NCBI GenBank assembly: GCA_027422505.1
Contig: JAPQWV010000359.1
Span: 62,001-126,000, forward strand
Source of the DNA: Craterostigma plantagineum
Lineage: Eukaryota > Streptophyta > Magnoliopsida > Lamiales > Linderniaceae
Direction: 5' to 3'
Length of the DNA stretch: 64,000 bases
Part shown: piece by piece, positions 56,057-64,000 of the stretch
Layout: every line of letters starts with the position of its first letter
Numbering within the stretch: the stretch's first letter is position 1
The notes under the pieces: model-generated
Databases searched by the model: none
What the model was told of the DNA's origin: nothing
The model's input: only the letters and a program-made list of their open reading frames with translations
Program-made: the position numbers and the translations under genes

Positions 56057-58512
56057 ATGGCTGGACGATACGATCGCAATCCGTTTGACGAAGAGGAGGA
56101 AGTCAATCCCTTTGCTGTGAGTTCTTCTCTTTCTATGCTCCCTTCATCTTACACGACATGGGGTGAATTTTGTTAGTTTCGTACTTGTAGCTAGAAGTTG
56201 CGGGATTCGCACTTCAATAGATGGGGGTAACTGTTGGAATAGGGTTTTCGAGTTGATTTTGTAGGTTGATCTAGTATGGTTTCGTCTGTTGTGACAGCTT
56301 AAGTTTAACTGAAAATACGGTTGTAGGATTGTGCTTGAAAGAATCTTGGGAATGGATTTGGATCAACGTAGATTCGGCGGTATCTAATAGATGGTATTTG
56401 AATAGTTCCACGGTTAGATTGCTTTGCTCGGTTTTTTTATAACTTGTGTGCATTTGTATGGTTTCATGGTGGAGTATAGAATTGTATGTATCAGATTTAG
56501 GACATTGATTGTATGGTAGTGGTGCTCGGTAATAATTTTTCAAATGGAATCCGCTCATTGATGCTTTCTTAATACAGGATGGTGGGGGCAAAGGCAAAGC
56601 TGGGCAGTCTAACTTCAGTGGAGGTTCATTTTATGTGAGTGTGAATTCGTCTTTATTTATCATATCTACACATTGAAAAATATTTCGAACTTTTGTTTAA
56701 CGTCATTCGAATCCTTTGTTTCAGACAACTGGGAGTGTCCCCCCGGCGACAAACTCAAGGCTTTCACCATTGCCTCCAGAGCCTGCCGATTTCTACAATC
56801 CAACAGCACCTGTGGACATTCCTCTCGATAGTGCATCGGTAAGAAATTGTAACCGCGAATTTCTGTGATAATATGAGCTTCTATATGAAAATGTTTGTTT
56901 CCCTTATTAATCTATGAATTGCAGGATTTGAAGAAGAAAGAGAGAGAGTTGCAGGCAAAAGAAGCTGAGTTGAAGAGGAGGGAACAGGTTTTGATTTTCG
57001 GTCTCTTTTACGTTCCCCTGGTTTTTTTGCTGTTTCGAGTTTGGCGTTTTTTGATGGATTGGATTACTTAATCCCTCTAAGGCTTTAGATTGCATCTTTT
57101 CCTTTTTGCAGGATGTGAGGAGGAAAGAAGAGGCCGCTGCTCGTGGTGTGTAATAAGTGGTGTCTTATTTAGTATCTTACTATAAATCAAGAAAAGATGC
57201 ACATGCAATGGACCCCTTTTGCTTCCGTGAACTTTGTAAGAATTCGAAAATTTAATTAATGACTTGGAATCTCTGCAGCTGGTATTGTTCTTGAAGAGAA
57301 GAATTGGCCTCCATTTTTTCCTATTATCCATCACGACATTGCCAATGAAATACCAATTCACCTACAGAGACTGCAATATGTCGCATTTACAACCTTGTTG
57401 GGTATGTACTTTTGCTGCTATGCTGTAGTTTTGTGCCGCAATATGTCCCAAATGATGCATTTTTCTCCATTGATGATCGCAGGGCTTGCATTTGCCCTTT
57501 TCTGGAACCTCATCGCCGTGACAACCGCGTGGATTAAGCAAGGGGGTTGTTATAAAGTTTCCTTACATCATGACAACAACATTGTATCTTGTCTTTGCTT
57601 TCCGAATTGAAATTGTTTTCTCCGTAGATGCGAAGATATGGTTTCTTGCAATCATCTACTTCATTTCTGGGGTCCCAGGAGCCTACGTATTGTGGTATCG
57701 CCCACTCTACCGTGCATTCAGGTTTGTGTTTCAAACTTTTAGTGCTAAGAGTGGATGCTCACATGATTCATTGTGGTTGTTCGATTCATAATTTTTCTTG
57801 CAGGACTGATAGTGCTATAAAGTTTGGGTGGTTTTTCCTCTTTTACTTGGTGAGTTCATTAGTGCACTTTCGTCTTAGATTTTTCCCATGTTAGACGAGC
57901 TTTCCAAAACAGTGCAATGAAAATGCGTTATGCAGCTCCACATAGGTTTCGTCATCTTCGCCGCCGTCGCACCACCTGTAGTTTTCAAAGGAAAGTCACT
58001 TGCGTAAGTGAAGTCTAAAAGAACCCTTTTTTTTCACCGAATTATTACACATTGTCTGATCATGGATTATTATGTGCAGAGGTATTCTTCCAGCCGTTGA
58101 TCTCATAGGCAAGCATGTCCTCGTTGGGGTAAGTAAAGCTCTAAGTCTCACATTGCATTAAGAACAATATATAAATAGCTAATAAAGGGATGGATCCACA
58201 TTATTCGTTCACGCGTTTAATTTTAGAAACGACAAGATTTACGTATTGCCTCCGTTGAATTGTGGTGCAGATTTTCTACTTCATTGGCTTCGGGCTTTTC
58301 TGCGTGGAGTCGGTTCTCAGCATCTGGGTTATACAGGTTTGTTATATGCTTTTCTCGGTTCGATTTTGTTACATAATACCTCTGTGTGTGTGTGTATTAA
58401 CATATTTTTTGCCATGATCTCTCAGCAAGTTTACATGTACTTCCGAGGCAGTGGAAAAGCTGCAGAGATGAAGAGAGAAGCAGCGAGAGGAGCAATGAGA
58501 AATGCATTTTAA
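56057..58512 (+). CDS. Secretory carrier-associated membrane protein (SCAMP)
   Basis: Four-helix membrane protein of about 307 residues acting in post-Golgi and plasma-membrane trafficking. Thirteen exons: 56057-56116, 56578-56634, 56725-56838, 56925-56987, 57112-57145, 57279-57401, 57483-57545, 57628-57721, 57804-57849, 57936-58003, 58080-58128, 58271-58336, 58426-58512, all in phase. Landmarks: two NPF motifs in the first 20 residues (endocytic adaptor binding), a coiled coil ([20 protein letters not shown]), [15 protein letters not shown]1 [17 protein letters not shown], the conserved [10 protein letters not shown] loop, TM4 ending in [16 protein letters not shown], and a basic C-terminus. 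No break seen. It resembles Arabidopsis SCAMP2/3. Confidence 0.95.
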
Positions 58513-59029
58513 TGGAAACCCCAAACTTTGTATCTATAAATCATATTTGAAGTCTGTATAATCGCTGTGGTTGTTGATTATATTCGAATTTTTTCTCTCT
58601 CTCTTTTTTTTTCCTATTCGTTTTGGTTGTTGAGACAAAAGGCTTTTGTAAGAGAAGATTTAGAACATGAAGGAGTTGTGCTTGTGCCTGATTAGATTCA
58701 AACTTCACGTCTGTTTTTGGGCCATTAAGACATATAGTTCAATATAATGGCGTATACTCTAAGCTTCGTGGTCCTATACTATATGGTTAAAGAGATTCGA
58801 TTTAGATTGTTTGTCGCTAATTTATTCTGTCTTAAAGTGCTAATGTAGCTTTTAAACAATCATTAAGAATCGAATTTTGTAGCTTTAATGACAATTCTTT
58901 ATTTTAGCTGAAAAAAGACCATAACTCATGTGGGTGCATGCCATGTTTATAACGAACGACATATTAAATATTATGACACGACAATCATAAAAGGAATACG
59001 ACCACTTTCACTAATATTCAGTATTTTAC
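58513..59029. other. 3' flank of SCAMP and boundary of the copia fragment
   Basis: The SCAMP 3' UTR probably ends by about 58600. Homology to copia pol begins at about 59030. No target-site duplication or 5' LTR is visible, so the left boundary looks like a deletion or nested insertion. Confidence 0.45.
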
Positions 59030-59037
59030 GTATAACA

Positions 59038-59760
59038 CCTATGGGGTCTACGCAAAAGGTAAGTAAAGACGATGTTGGGCAGAATGTTGACCCAACATTG
59101 TATCGTTCAATGATTGGCAGCTTATTATACTTATCTGCGAGCAGGCCTGACATAATGTATAGTGTTTGCGTATGTGCTAGATATCAATCTGAACCTAAGG
59201 TTTCTCATCTCAATGCTGTTAAGCGAATACTTCGTTATGTGAGTGGATCGTGTAGCCTAGGACTGTGGTTTTCCAAAGACACTAATTTGAGTCTTGTAGG
59301 CTATAGCGATGCTGACTGGGCTGGTGACGAGGATGACCGCAAGAGTACAAGTGGCGGCTGTTTCTTCCTAGGTAATAACTTAGTTGCATGGTATAGTAAG
59401 AAACAGAACTGTGTGTCCTTATCTACTGCTGAGTCTGAATATGTTGCGGCGGGTAGTTGTTGTACGCAATTATTGTGGCTAAATAGCATGTTATGTGACT
59501 ATGGGTTAGAGTGCGAATCCGTTCTTATGTATTGTGATAACCTTAGTGCCATTAACATCTCTAAGAACCCCATTCAACACTCACGGACGAAGCATATTGA
59601 CATTAGGCATCACTTTCTAAGAGACATGGTTGAAAAAGAGCTAGTGCATATTGAGCATATAGACACTAAGAATCAGTTGGCAGACATTTTCACGAAAGCT
59701 TTGGATTCTGAAAGGTTCTCGGACCTGAAGAAATCCATAGGTTTGCACATGTTAGTCTAA
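59038..59760 (+). pseudogene. Truncated copia pol: RNase H domain
   Basis: C-terminal piece of a copia polyprotein, open to the TAA at 59758-59760. It starts at TPMGSTQKVSKDD and includes the connection region (YRSMIGSLLYLSASRPDI) and RNase H with acidic active-site blocks VGYSDADWAGD, LSTAESEY and MYCDN, then TKHIDIRHHFLRDMVE and ADIFTKAL. The frame extends upstream to about 58930 but that part has no pol similarity. Reverse transcriptase, integrase and gag are missing, so it cannot work alone. The segment DDVGQNVDPT carries the palindrome listed at 59071-59100. Confidence 0.88.
59071..59100 (+). repeat. TGTTG/CAACA motif, copy 1 (in pol)
   Basis: AATGTTG-ACC-CAACATT is a perfect 7-bp inverted repeat (59083-59099), preceded by GATGTTGGGCAG. 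It lies in the RNase H frame, encoding DVGQNVDPT. Confidence 0.85.
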
Positions 59761-59788
59761 ATGTTGGTCCAACATTTGGATCAACATA
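59759..59788 (+). repeat. TGTTG/CAACA motif, copy 2 (pol stop)
   Basis: AAATGTTGG-T-CCAACATTT has perfect 9-bp arms (59759-59777) and overlaps the pol TAA. It is followed by GGATCAACAT. Confidence 0.85.
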
Positions 59789-59912
59789 GCATATGTCGAA
59801 TTTGATGGTTACTGCATTGATGTTTGATGAGATATTCTGTTCGGTTTTCCTGTGAAATGACTTGATTCTTCTTGGTTGGTCCCTAAATAAACCCGATCCC
59901 TTTGTAAAGGCT

Positions 59913-60097
59913 CTTGGTAATACGTCCCTAGGTACACGGCATTCGCTGTGACGATGTACTTATTGCGACTAAAAACCAATCCTTATTTGTTATAAGCATG
60001 TTCATAAACTCTCGGCTAGATACAGGTTTTTGGTAATAAGATTCCTTAGGTACACGGCATTCGCGGTGACGATGTATACTATGCGACAAAAAGCCGA
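59913..60097 (+). repeat. Imperfect ~65-bp direct repeats
   Basis: At 59913-59977 and 60029-60096 the sequence shares TTGGTAATA, then CCTAGGTACACGGCATTCGC (copy 2 with CTTAGG), GTGACGATGTA, and GCGAC before AAAA. The copies are about 118 bp apart, with small indels. Confidence 0.8.
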
Positions 60098-60220
60098 ACC
60101 TTGAGGCTGAGGGTATAAGGGCAGTGCGTAAATTCAGTTGAATATGTGAGGTGAAAGGGTAGAAATAAAGGGAACTGATTTTGAGAAGGATTGAGCAGAA
60201 AAGTCTAGGATTACGGAATT

Positions 60221-60252
60221 AGAATGTTGAGTCAAATGTTAGGGCAACATGT
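60221..60252 (+). repeat. TGTTG/CAACA motif, copy 3 (spacer)
   Basis: AGAATGTTGAGTCAAATGTT is followed by AGGGCAACATG. The inner pair ATGTT-AGGGC-AACAT has 5-bp arms. Confidence 0.7.
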
Positions 60253-60852
60253 GTGACTGTCAGTTTGATTTTGCTACATTTTGTGCTTTCGTCTTTATTT
60301 GTGTCTGTCTTTAGTACTGTTATTGTTAGTCTTTTGTGTCTATGTTAGTTATCTCTCAAAATTGAATTAGAAATTCTCGAAGAACAGCTCTTTACACTTG
60401 TCTCTATGTGGTCATCGAAGTCGCTCAAAAGGTGAGTATTTCTTGATTCTACCATGACTTTTGACTTAGTTGTTTTTTGGTTGAATCATGATTTTAAAGC
60501 TCCGATTTTCATGTATAACTTAGTCTTTTAACTGATTTTATGTGCTCGAGTGGGAATGAGTCTTTTTACTATTATTAGATTCAAGAATCATGACTAAGTT
60601 CGTTCTTATTCACCTCATACTTATGCTCAACGGTTATATTCAGTCCACTAATCACACGTCTTCTCCCCATTATCTGAGTTGATCGTTTTTTTGACCGTTG
60701 TTAGACGAATTAGAGAGGTTAAGTTGAGGTGAAAAGAATATTTATTCTATTCTCTCTCTTGGTTCAAATCCACTCTCTAGAAAACCCTCTTTGCTTTTCT
60801 GTGAAATCGACTCTCAGATTTTTACCCAAAAAGCTTGATATCTACTTTTAAA

Positions 60853-62814
60853 ATGGCAAACTCACCGAATTGTGAAGAAGCGCAGGATGTTAGCCCAACA
60901 TTGAGTGACAATGTTCTTGATGTCGCTCCCATCCAGATGATTCCGCCGCCGATCTTCACCTTCGCGGATGTTCCGTTCGGCGCGTCTGGGTCCCAAACAC
61001 GGCCAGTCCAGGCGAGTCCGGTGGGAGGTGCACTAAATGTCCCAACGCCGCCATCGAACCCGCCTCAATCGCCTGTTTCTACGCTCAAATCGACGAAGAA
61101 AACTGACAAGAAGCCTACGAAGGAGAAGAAGATAGTGCCCAAACCCAAAGCTGTTCCAAAAATGCGCCAGAGCAATCGTCTCAAACAAGCTCGGAGTTCA
61201 AAGGGCCCCAAATCTACTGCAGACAATCCGATTACCGTTTCGAGCTCATCGTCGGAGTGGGAAACCGACACCTCAGACGAAGAGCCCCCTCAGATGGCTA
61301 CTGAGCACTCTGTTCAGGGGGAGGCTAGCTCTGACAAAGCACCGAGTCCGACTCAAGCAAAAGCAGCCTCTTCGTCAAGTAAGTCCACTGACGACATCAT
61401 CGATGGTACTACCTATGCTCAGGTGGAGACTACGGCAATGAGTCCAGGGGGAGATCAGCCTGCTATGGATTCAACCTCGTCAACCTCTGCCATCGAAGTA
61501 GATGATGAGTTTGGGACGAATGAAACTCTAGCTGCTTGGAAGAAAAAGCTGAATAAACGAGAAGGGAAGAGGCCAATGGTTGCTGAGGAAAAGCCATCAA
61601 AGAGGGCACGTCTATCAGAGTCTTCTCCAGATGCAAGCCGCAGTCACACTCAGTCTCAAGCTTCCAGTGACAATGAAGATGTTGAGGACGATGTTGACCC
61701 AACATCCGAGTCAGATTACGAGAGTCCACTGCAAAGGGGCAAATTCTACTCATACACCAACAGAGCACTGTGGCCTTCTATCAGCCAAAGGGTACTCCGA
61801 GTAGAAAGAACAGCGGACGATGTTAGCTTCCGCAAATATGGCGTACTACAGTTCTTGGAGTCGAGGCGCTTTGACAAGACGGTCACGAGGTTTGGGACTT
61901 ACTGTGATACAGTAGTCCGTGAGGTATATGCTAACCTTTCCCCTAAATTAAATGATCCTAGTTCTAGGAAGTATGGGAAAATATTCTTGAGGGGGAGGTT
62001 ATATGATTTTACGGCTGGTTGTGTTAATGAGTTTTTGGGCACGCCTAACGTGGACATGGACGAAGAGTACGATAATGATGAGGTTGTGTCGTTTCTGACT
62101 GGGGGTAGAGTAAAGGAGTGGGATGGAAATTTTTCTTGCAGCTTCTTAACATCGCTTTACTCTGTGCTCTTTAAAATGGGGATTTACAATTGGTGGCCGA
62201 CGGCGAATGAGACCCGGGTGGCGGAGAGTATGGCTCATATACTCTACGCACTTGGGAAAAATCTGCCCATTAATCTTGGAGAATTGGTGTTGGATCAGCT
62301 GGCCAAGGAGGCTGAGAAAGAGTCGCCGGGAATTCTTCCCTTTCCATCCCTGATCTATGGGATGCTTCTTCGCGATGGTTTCGAGCCAACACGCAAGGAT
62401 ACTGTGGTGACCACTAAGATACCGTATGCTGTTTCCTACATGCACCTGGCCGGGCCAAATAAGATTGTAGATCTGCCGTGGAAAGAGTCACCTGCAGATG
62501 TTGAGCAGAATGTTGGCTCAACATCCACCGCTCAGTCCAGATTGGAGCAGCAAATACAGAATTTGGAGAACACCGTGGCCCTTCTGACATCTCAGCTTGC
62601 GACTTTAAAGGATATACTTTCTTCCCAAAAAGGGGGAGATCGGGCAGAAGGGACGACAGCTGAAGCAGGGCCGAGTGGTGCAACGAGCGGTGAAGGACGG
62701 AATGATAAGGCAGAAGGTTTAGGGGGAGCTAAGACTGGAGTAGCAAACGCAGAAGGAGAAGCTAGGGTTCAAGATCCAGAGGCAGAGGACTCGATTGAGA
62801 GTCTTAATATTTAG
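60853..62814 (+). CDS. Env-position ORF of the copia element, plant-transposon-protein type
   Basis: ORF of 653 residues from the ATG at 60853 (MANSPNCEEAQD) to the TAG at 62812-62814. The first ~280 residues are low-complexity and rich in Pro, Ser, Lys and acidic residues, with basic runs (KKTDKKPTKEKK, KPSKRAR) that look like nuclear localisation signals. A globular middle (about 290-550: KYGVLQFLESRRFDKTV, FLRGRLYDFTAGCVNEFLG, YALGKNLPINLGELVLDQL, FPSLIYGMLLRDGF) resembles the putative plant transposon protein domain found in retroelement-linked ORFs. It is followed by a coiled coil (RLEQQIQNLENTVALLTSQL). No signal peptide or membrane segment is seen, so despite its position it is not envelope-like. 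Function unknown. Confidence 0.8.
   Translation: MANSPNCEEAQDVSPTLSDNVLDVAPIQMIPPPIFTFADVPFGASGSQTRPVQASPVGGALNVPTPPSNPPQSPVSTLKSTKKTDKKPTKEKKIVPKPKAVPKMRQSNRLKQARSSKGPKSTADNPITVSSSSSEWETDTSDEEPPQMATEHSVQGEASSDKAPSPTQAKAASSSSKSTDDIIDGTTYAQVETTAMSPGGDQPAMDSTSSTSAIEVDDEFGTNETLAAWKKKLNKREGKRPMVAEEKPSKRARLSESSPDASRSHTQSQASSDNEDVEDDVDPTSESDYESPLQRGKFYSYTNRALWPSISQRVLRVERTADDVSFRKYGVLQFLESRRFDKTVTRFGTYCDTVVREVYANLSPKLNDPSSRKYGKIFLRGRLYDFTAGCVNEFLGTPNVDMDEEYDNDEVVSFLTGGRVKEWDGNFSCSFLTSLYSVLFKMGIYNWWPTANETRVAESMAHILYALGKNLPINLGELVLDQLAKEAEKESPGILPFPSLIYGMLLRDGFEPTRKDTVVTTKIPYAVSYMHLAGPNKIVDLPWKESPADVEQNVGSTSTAQSRLEQQIQNLENTVALLTSQLATLKDILSSQKGGDRAEGTTAEAGPSGATSGEGRNDKAEGLGGAKTGVANAEGEARVQDPEAEDSIESLNI
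60886..60917 (+). repeat. TGTTG/CAACA motif, copy 4 (start of env-position ORF)
   Basis: GATGTTAGCCCAACATTG, then GACAATGTTC. It encodes DVSPTLSDNV, 11 codons after the ATG. The inner pair ATGTT-AGCCC-AACAT has 5-bp arms. Confidence 0.75.
61678..61708 (+). repeat. TGTTG/CAACA motif, copy 5 (in env-position ORF)
   Basis: GATGTTGAGGAC followed by GATGTTG-ACC-CAACATC, a perfect 7-bp inverted repeat at 61690-61706. It encodes DVEDDVDPTS. Confidence 0.85.
62497..62526 (+). repeat. TGTTG/CAACA motif, copy 6 (in env-position ORF)
   Basis: GATGTTGAGCAGAATGTTG, then GCTCAACATCC. Inner arms ATGTTG/CAACAT (62510-62524). It encodes DVEQNVGSTS and differs at only a few positions from copy 1 at 59071-59100. 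Confidence 0.85.
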
Positions 62815-62931
62815 ATCTGTGTCTAAATTTTTACTGGAGTAGCAAACGCAGAAGGAGAAGCTAGGGTTCAAGATCCAGAGGCAGAGGACTCGATTGAGAG
62901 TCTTAATATTTAGATTTGTGTCTAAATTTTT
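62734..62931 (+). repeat. 99-bp tandem duplication spanning the ORF stop
   Basis: 62734-62832 is repeated at 62833-62931 with one mismatch (AGATCTG against AGATTTG). Each unit starts ACTGGAGTAGCAAACGCAG and ends GTGTCTAAATTTTT. The first copy contains the end and TAG of the env-position ORF. Confidence 0.95.
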
Positions 62932-63233
62932 TTGTGCGTGCTTATGCTGAGTGCCATTACTTTGTGCATGCCTACCTGCCTTTGATTATGTGCCTGCGTT
63001 TGTGGGTTGTGTTTTGTGGGTTTATGCTTTTGGACAAATTTATCTTTTGCAGTTGTTTCTTTTTCAGGACCTCTAAGGCGTGTACTAGTTTCTAGTACTT
63101 TGAATGGTATTATTACTATTCTGTTTTGATCATCTAACTCTAACCATTTTTCGTATTTTGTGGTTGAGTAGATGTGACCTTCAGGGGGAGTTTCAATACG
63201 ACTAACTTCTGCATTGGTTTTGGGAAGAAAGAT
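62932..63233. other. 3' non-coding part of the copia element
   Basis: T-rich forward strand between the env-position ORF and the PPT. It contains an extra AGGGGGAG tract at 63183. No gene. Confidence 0.5.
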
Positions 63234-63246
63234 AAAAGGGGGAGAT
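63234..63246 (+). promoter_or_regulatory. Polypurine tract of the copia element
   Basis: AAAAGGGGGAGA lies immediately before the presumed LTR start. Further PPT-like AGGGGGAG tracts occur at about 61448, 62633, 62720 and 63183, as described for Sireviruses. Confidence 0.7.
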
Positions 63247-63249
63247 TGT

Positions 63250-63310
63250 AGATGTTGAGCTTTCAACAGAAGCAATGTTGGGGTAACATTCTAGTCAACA
63301 TCTGTTGGCC
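63250..63310 (+). repeat. TGTTG/CAACA motif, copy 7 (LTR start)
   Basis: GATGTTGAGCTTTCAACAG, AATGTT-GGGGT-AACATT (63274-63290) and GTCAACATCTGTTGGCC lie in succession, giving several half-sites at the LTR start. Confidence 0.8.
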
Positions 63311-63621
63311 GAGAATGTTCCCTACTTCAGTTTTAATCTTTCATGCCCAAAACCTATTTTAGTGATGACGTGGCATTTTCTAGTGTTATGCAGGATATGG
63401 ATAAGAGCTGGAAGCATTCAACCGAGTGGAAAACGTGTAGATGTGCTAGGACGAAAATGAGGAGGATTAGGAGTCTTGGAGCTTAAGTGAAGACCAAGTT
63501 CGTAAGAGTGACCAAGTCGAGCTGAAACGTTCTCAACTGTCCAACTTCACTTAGTGGACGTTAATGGACGTTGTGGGCCTTCACCAAGTCGTTGGAAGGA
63601 GTTTCTTACAAGTCGAAGAGC

Positions 63622-63629
63622 TATATAAG
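63622..63629 (+). promoter_or_regulatory. LTR TATA box
   Basis: TATATAAG in the context GAGCTATATAAGTCG, about 375 bases into the LTR, the presumptive promoter of the element. Confidence 0.6.
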
Positions 63630-63962
63630 TCGAATGACTTAACACTTTGAAGGACGACGAACAACGAGCGAGAAAAGGCTTTCGAGCGAGCATTCTATTT
63701 CAACGAGAGATTTTCTTTTTAGTCTAGCTTTTCAGAGATCGTTAGGTCTTGTAGTTTTTCAGAATCCTTTTTGATTCGTAGTTTCGCTAGACTAGTTTTA
63801 ACTATCTTTTTGGATAGTTTGTAATCCATCTTTATAGTGGATTTTTGCGCCTTGAGGCACGCAGCAAGTTATTTGACTTGCTGCACAAAATCATCTCTTG
63901 TGTGCATTTTGTTCCGTCGTTATTTTACTACCATTTCCGCTGTGCTTAAAAAGTGAGAGTGA

Positions 63963-63992
63963 GTGTTAGCCCAACATCGCGTCTAACATCAG
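63963..63992 (+). repeat. TGTTG/CAACA motif, copy 8 (window end)
   Basis: GTGTTAGCCCAACATCGC then GTCTAACATCAG. The first part repeats the core of copy 4 (GTTAGCCCAACAT). Confidence 0.7.
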
Positions 63993-64000
63993 TGTGTTTT

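Larger units (their letters stand above)
59761..60852. other. Spacer between pol and the env-position ORF
   Basis: Non-coding part of the element. It holds a ~65-bp direct repeat pair and a TGTTG/CAACA motif copy. It may contain the leader or splice acceptor for the downstream ORF. Confidence 0.5.
59030..64000 (+). mobile_element. Ty1/copia element, Sirevirus-like, 3' half
   Basis: The order is truncated pol (RNase H end), about 1.1 kb spacer, an extra 653-residue ORF in the env position, a polypurine tract and an LTR beginning at about 63247 that continues past the window. The RNase H sequence (YRSMIGSLLYLSASRPDIMYS, VCVCARYQSEPK) is of the kind found in the Sirevirus (SIRE/Maximus) lineage. 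That lineage commonly has an extra ORF after pol and multiple PPT-like tracts, both seen here. gag, protease, integrase and reverse transcriptase are absent from the window. Because the 5' part is missing, the copy is probably defective. Confidence 0.85.
63247..64000 (+). repeat. 3' LTR (partial, runs off the window)
   Basis: Begins TGTAGATGTTGAGC right after the PPT. It contains a TATA box at 63622-63629 followed by typical R/U5-like T-rich sequence. No partner LTR is in the window, so the exact ends are inferred; a start at TGTTGAGC (63253) is possible. Confidence 0.6.

Noticed and set aside
60853..62814. Retroviral envelope gene
   Set aside because: Only the position fits; there is no signal peptide, fusion region or transmembrane segment.
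1..64000. tRNA, rRNA, CRISPR array, bacterial operon or phage features
   Set aside because: None recognised on either strand; gene structure is that of a plant nuclear genome.

Overview
This is a nuclear segment from a flowering plant, almost certainly a eudicot. Genes carry many short GT-AG introns and sit in AT-rich spacers. The proteins belong to plant families (CASP-like, phytocystatin, fibrillin, RIC, HT1-like kinase, plant ENT and SCAMP), and the right end holds a plant Ty1/copia element. No bacterial, organellar or CRISPR features are visible. I cannot name the species.

Layout. 1-325: start of a CASP-like membrane protein gene, reverse strand, cut by the window edge. 2.6-8.9 kb: decayed SKIP23-like (F-box plus DUF295) sequence built from an exact-junction 2.2 kb tandem duplication flanked by inverted arms. 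9.5-13.2 kb: a second F-box family, one heavily broken copy and one copy with a single internal stop. 13.8-20.6 kb, all reverse: inositol/L-galactose-1-phosphate phosphatase, a divergent secreted cystatin, a Glu-rich protein and EMC3. 21.4-23.7 kb, forward: a secreted Cys-rich peptide and a small protein ending in an EAR-like motif. 23.9-29.2 kb: divergent pair of an HT1-like kinase and a CLMP1/PHOX-type TPR-PB1 protein. 29.8-43.2 kb: plastid fibrillin, pectate lyase, GARP/MYB factor (reverse), VPS28, RIC protein (reverse), equilibrative nucleoside transporter. 43.9-58.5 kb, all forward: WAPL, GID8, a DUF707 protein and SCAMP. 59.0 kb to the end: 3' half of a Sirevirus-like copia element (truncated pol, an extra env-position ORF, PPT, start of the 3' LTR).

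The genes do not form one pathway. The order does resemble three Arabidopsis neighbourhoods recalled from memory: At1g62390-62400 (CLMP1-HT1); the At4g04-05 region (FBN, MYB, RIC10, VPS28, ENT3); and At1g11060-11180 with its duplicate At1g61030-61250 (WAPL, GID8, DUF707, SCAMP).

Two things stand out. First, the copia element carries at least eight copies of a small palindrome, ATGTTG-(1-5 nt)-CAACAT or a close variant, in coding, non-coding and LTR sequence; two coding copies share an almost identical 29-base block read in the same frame. Second, many otherwise well-conserved genes carry one single-base break each (IMP, CLMP1, GARP factor, Cys-rich peptide, Glu-rich protein, F-box). Either the assembly has residual base errors or these genes are really eroding; reads or transcripts would decide. 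Exon coordinates were derived by hand from splice consensus, reading phase and family conservation.
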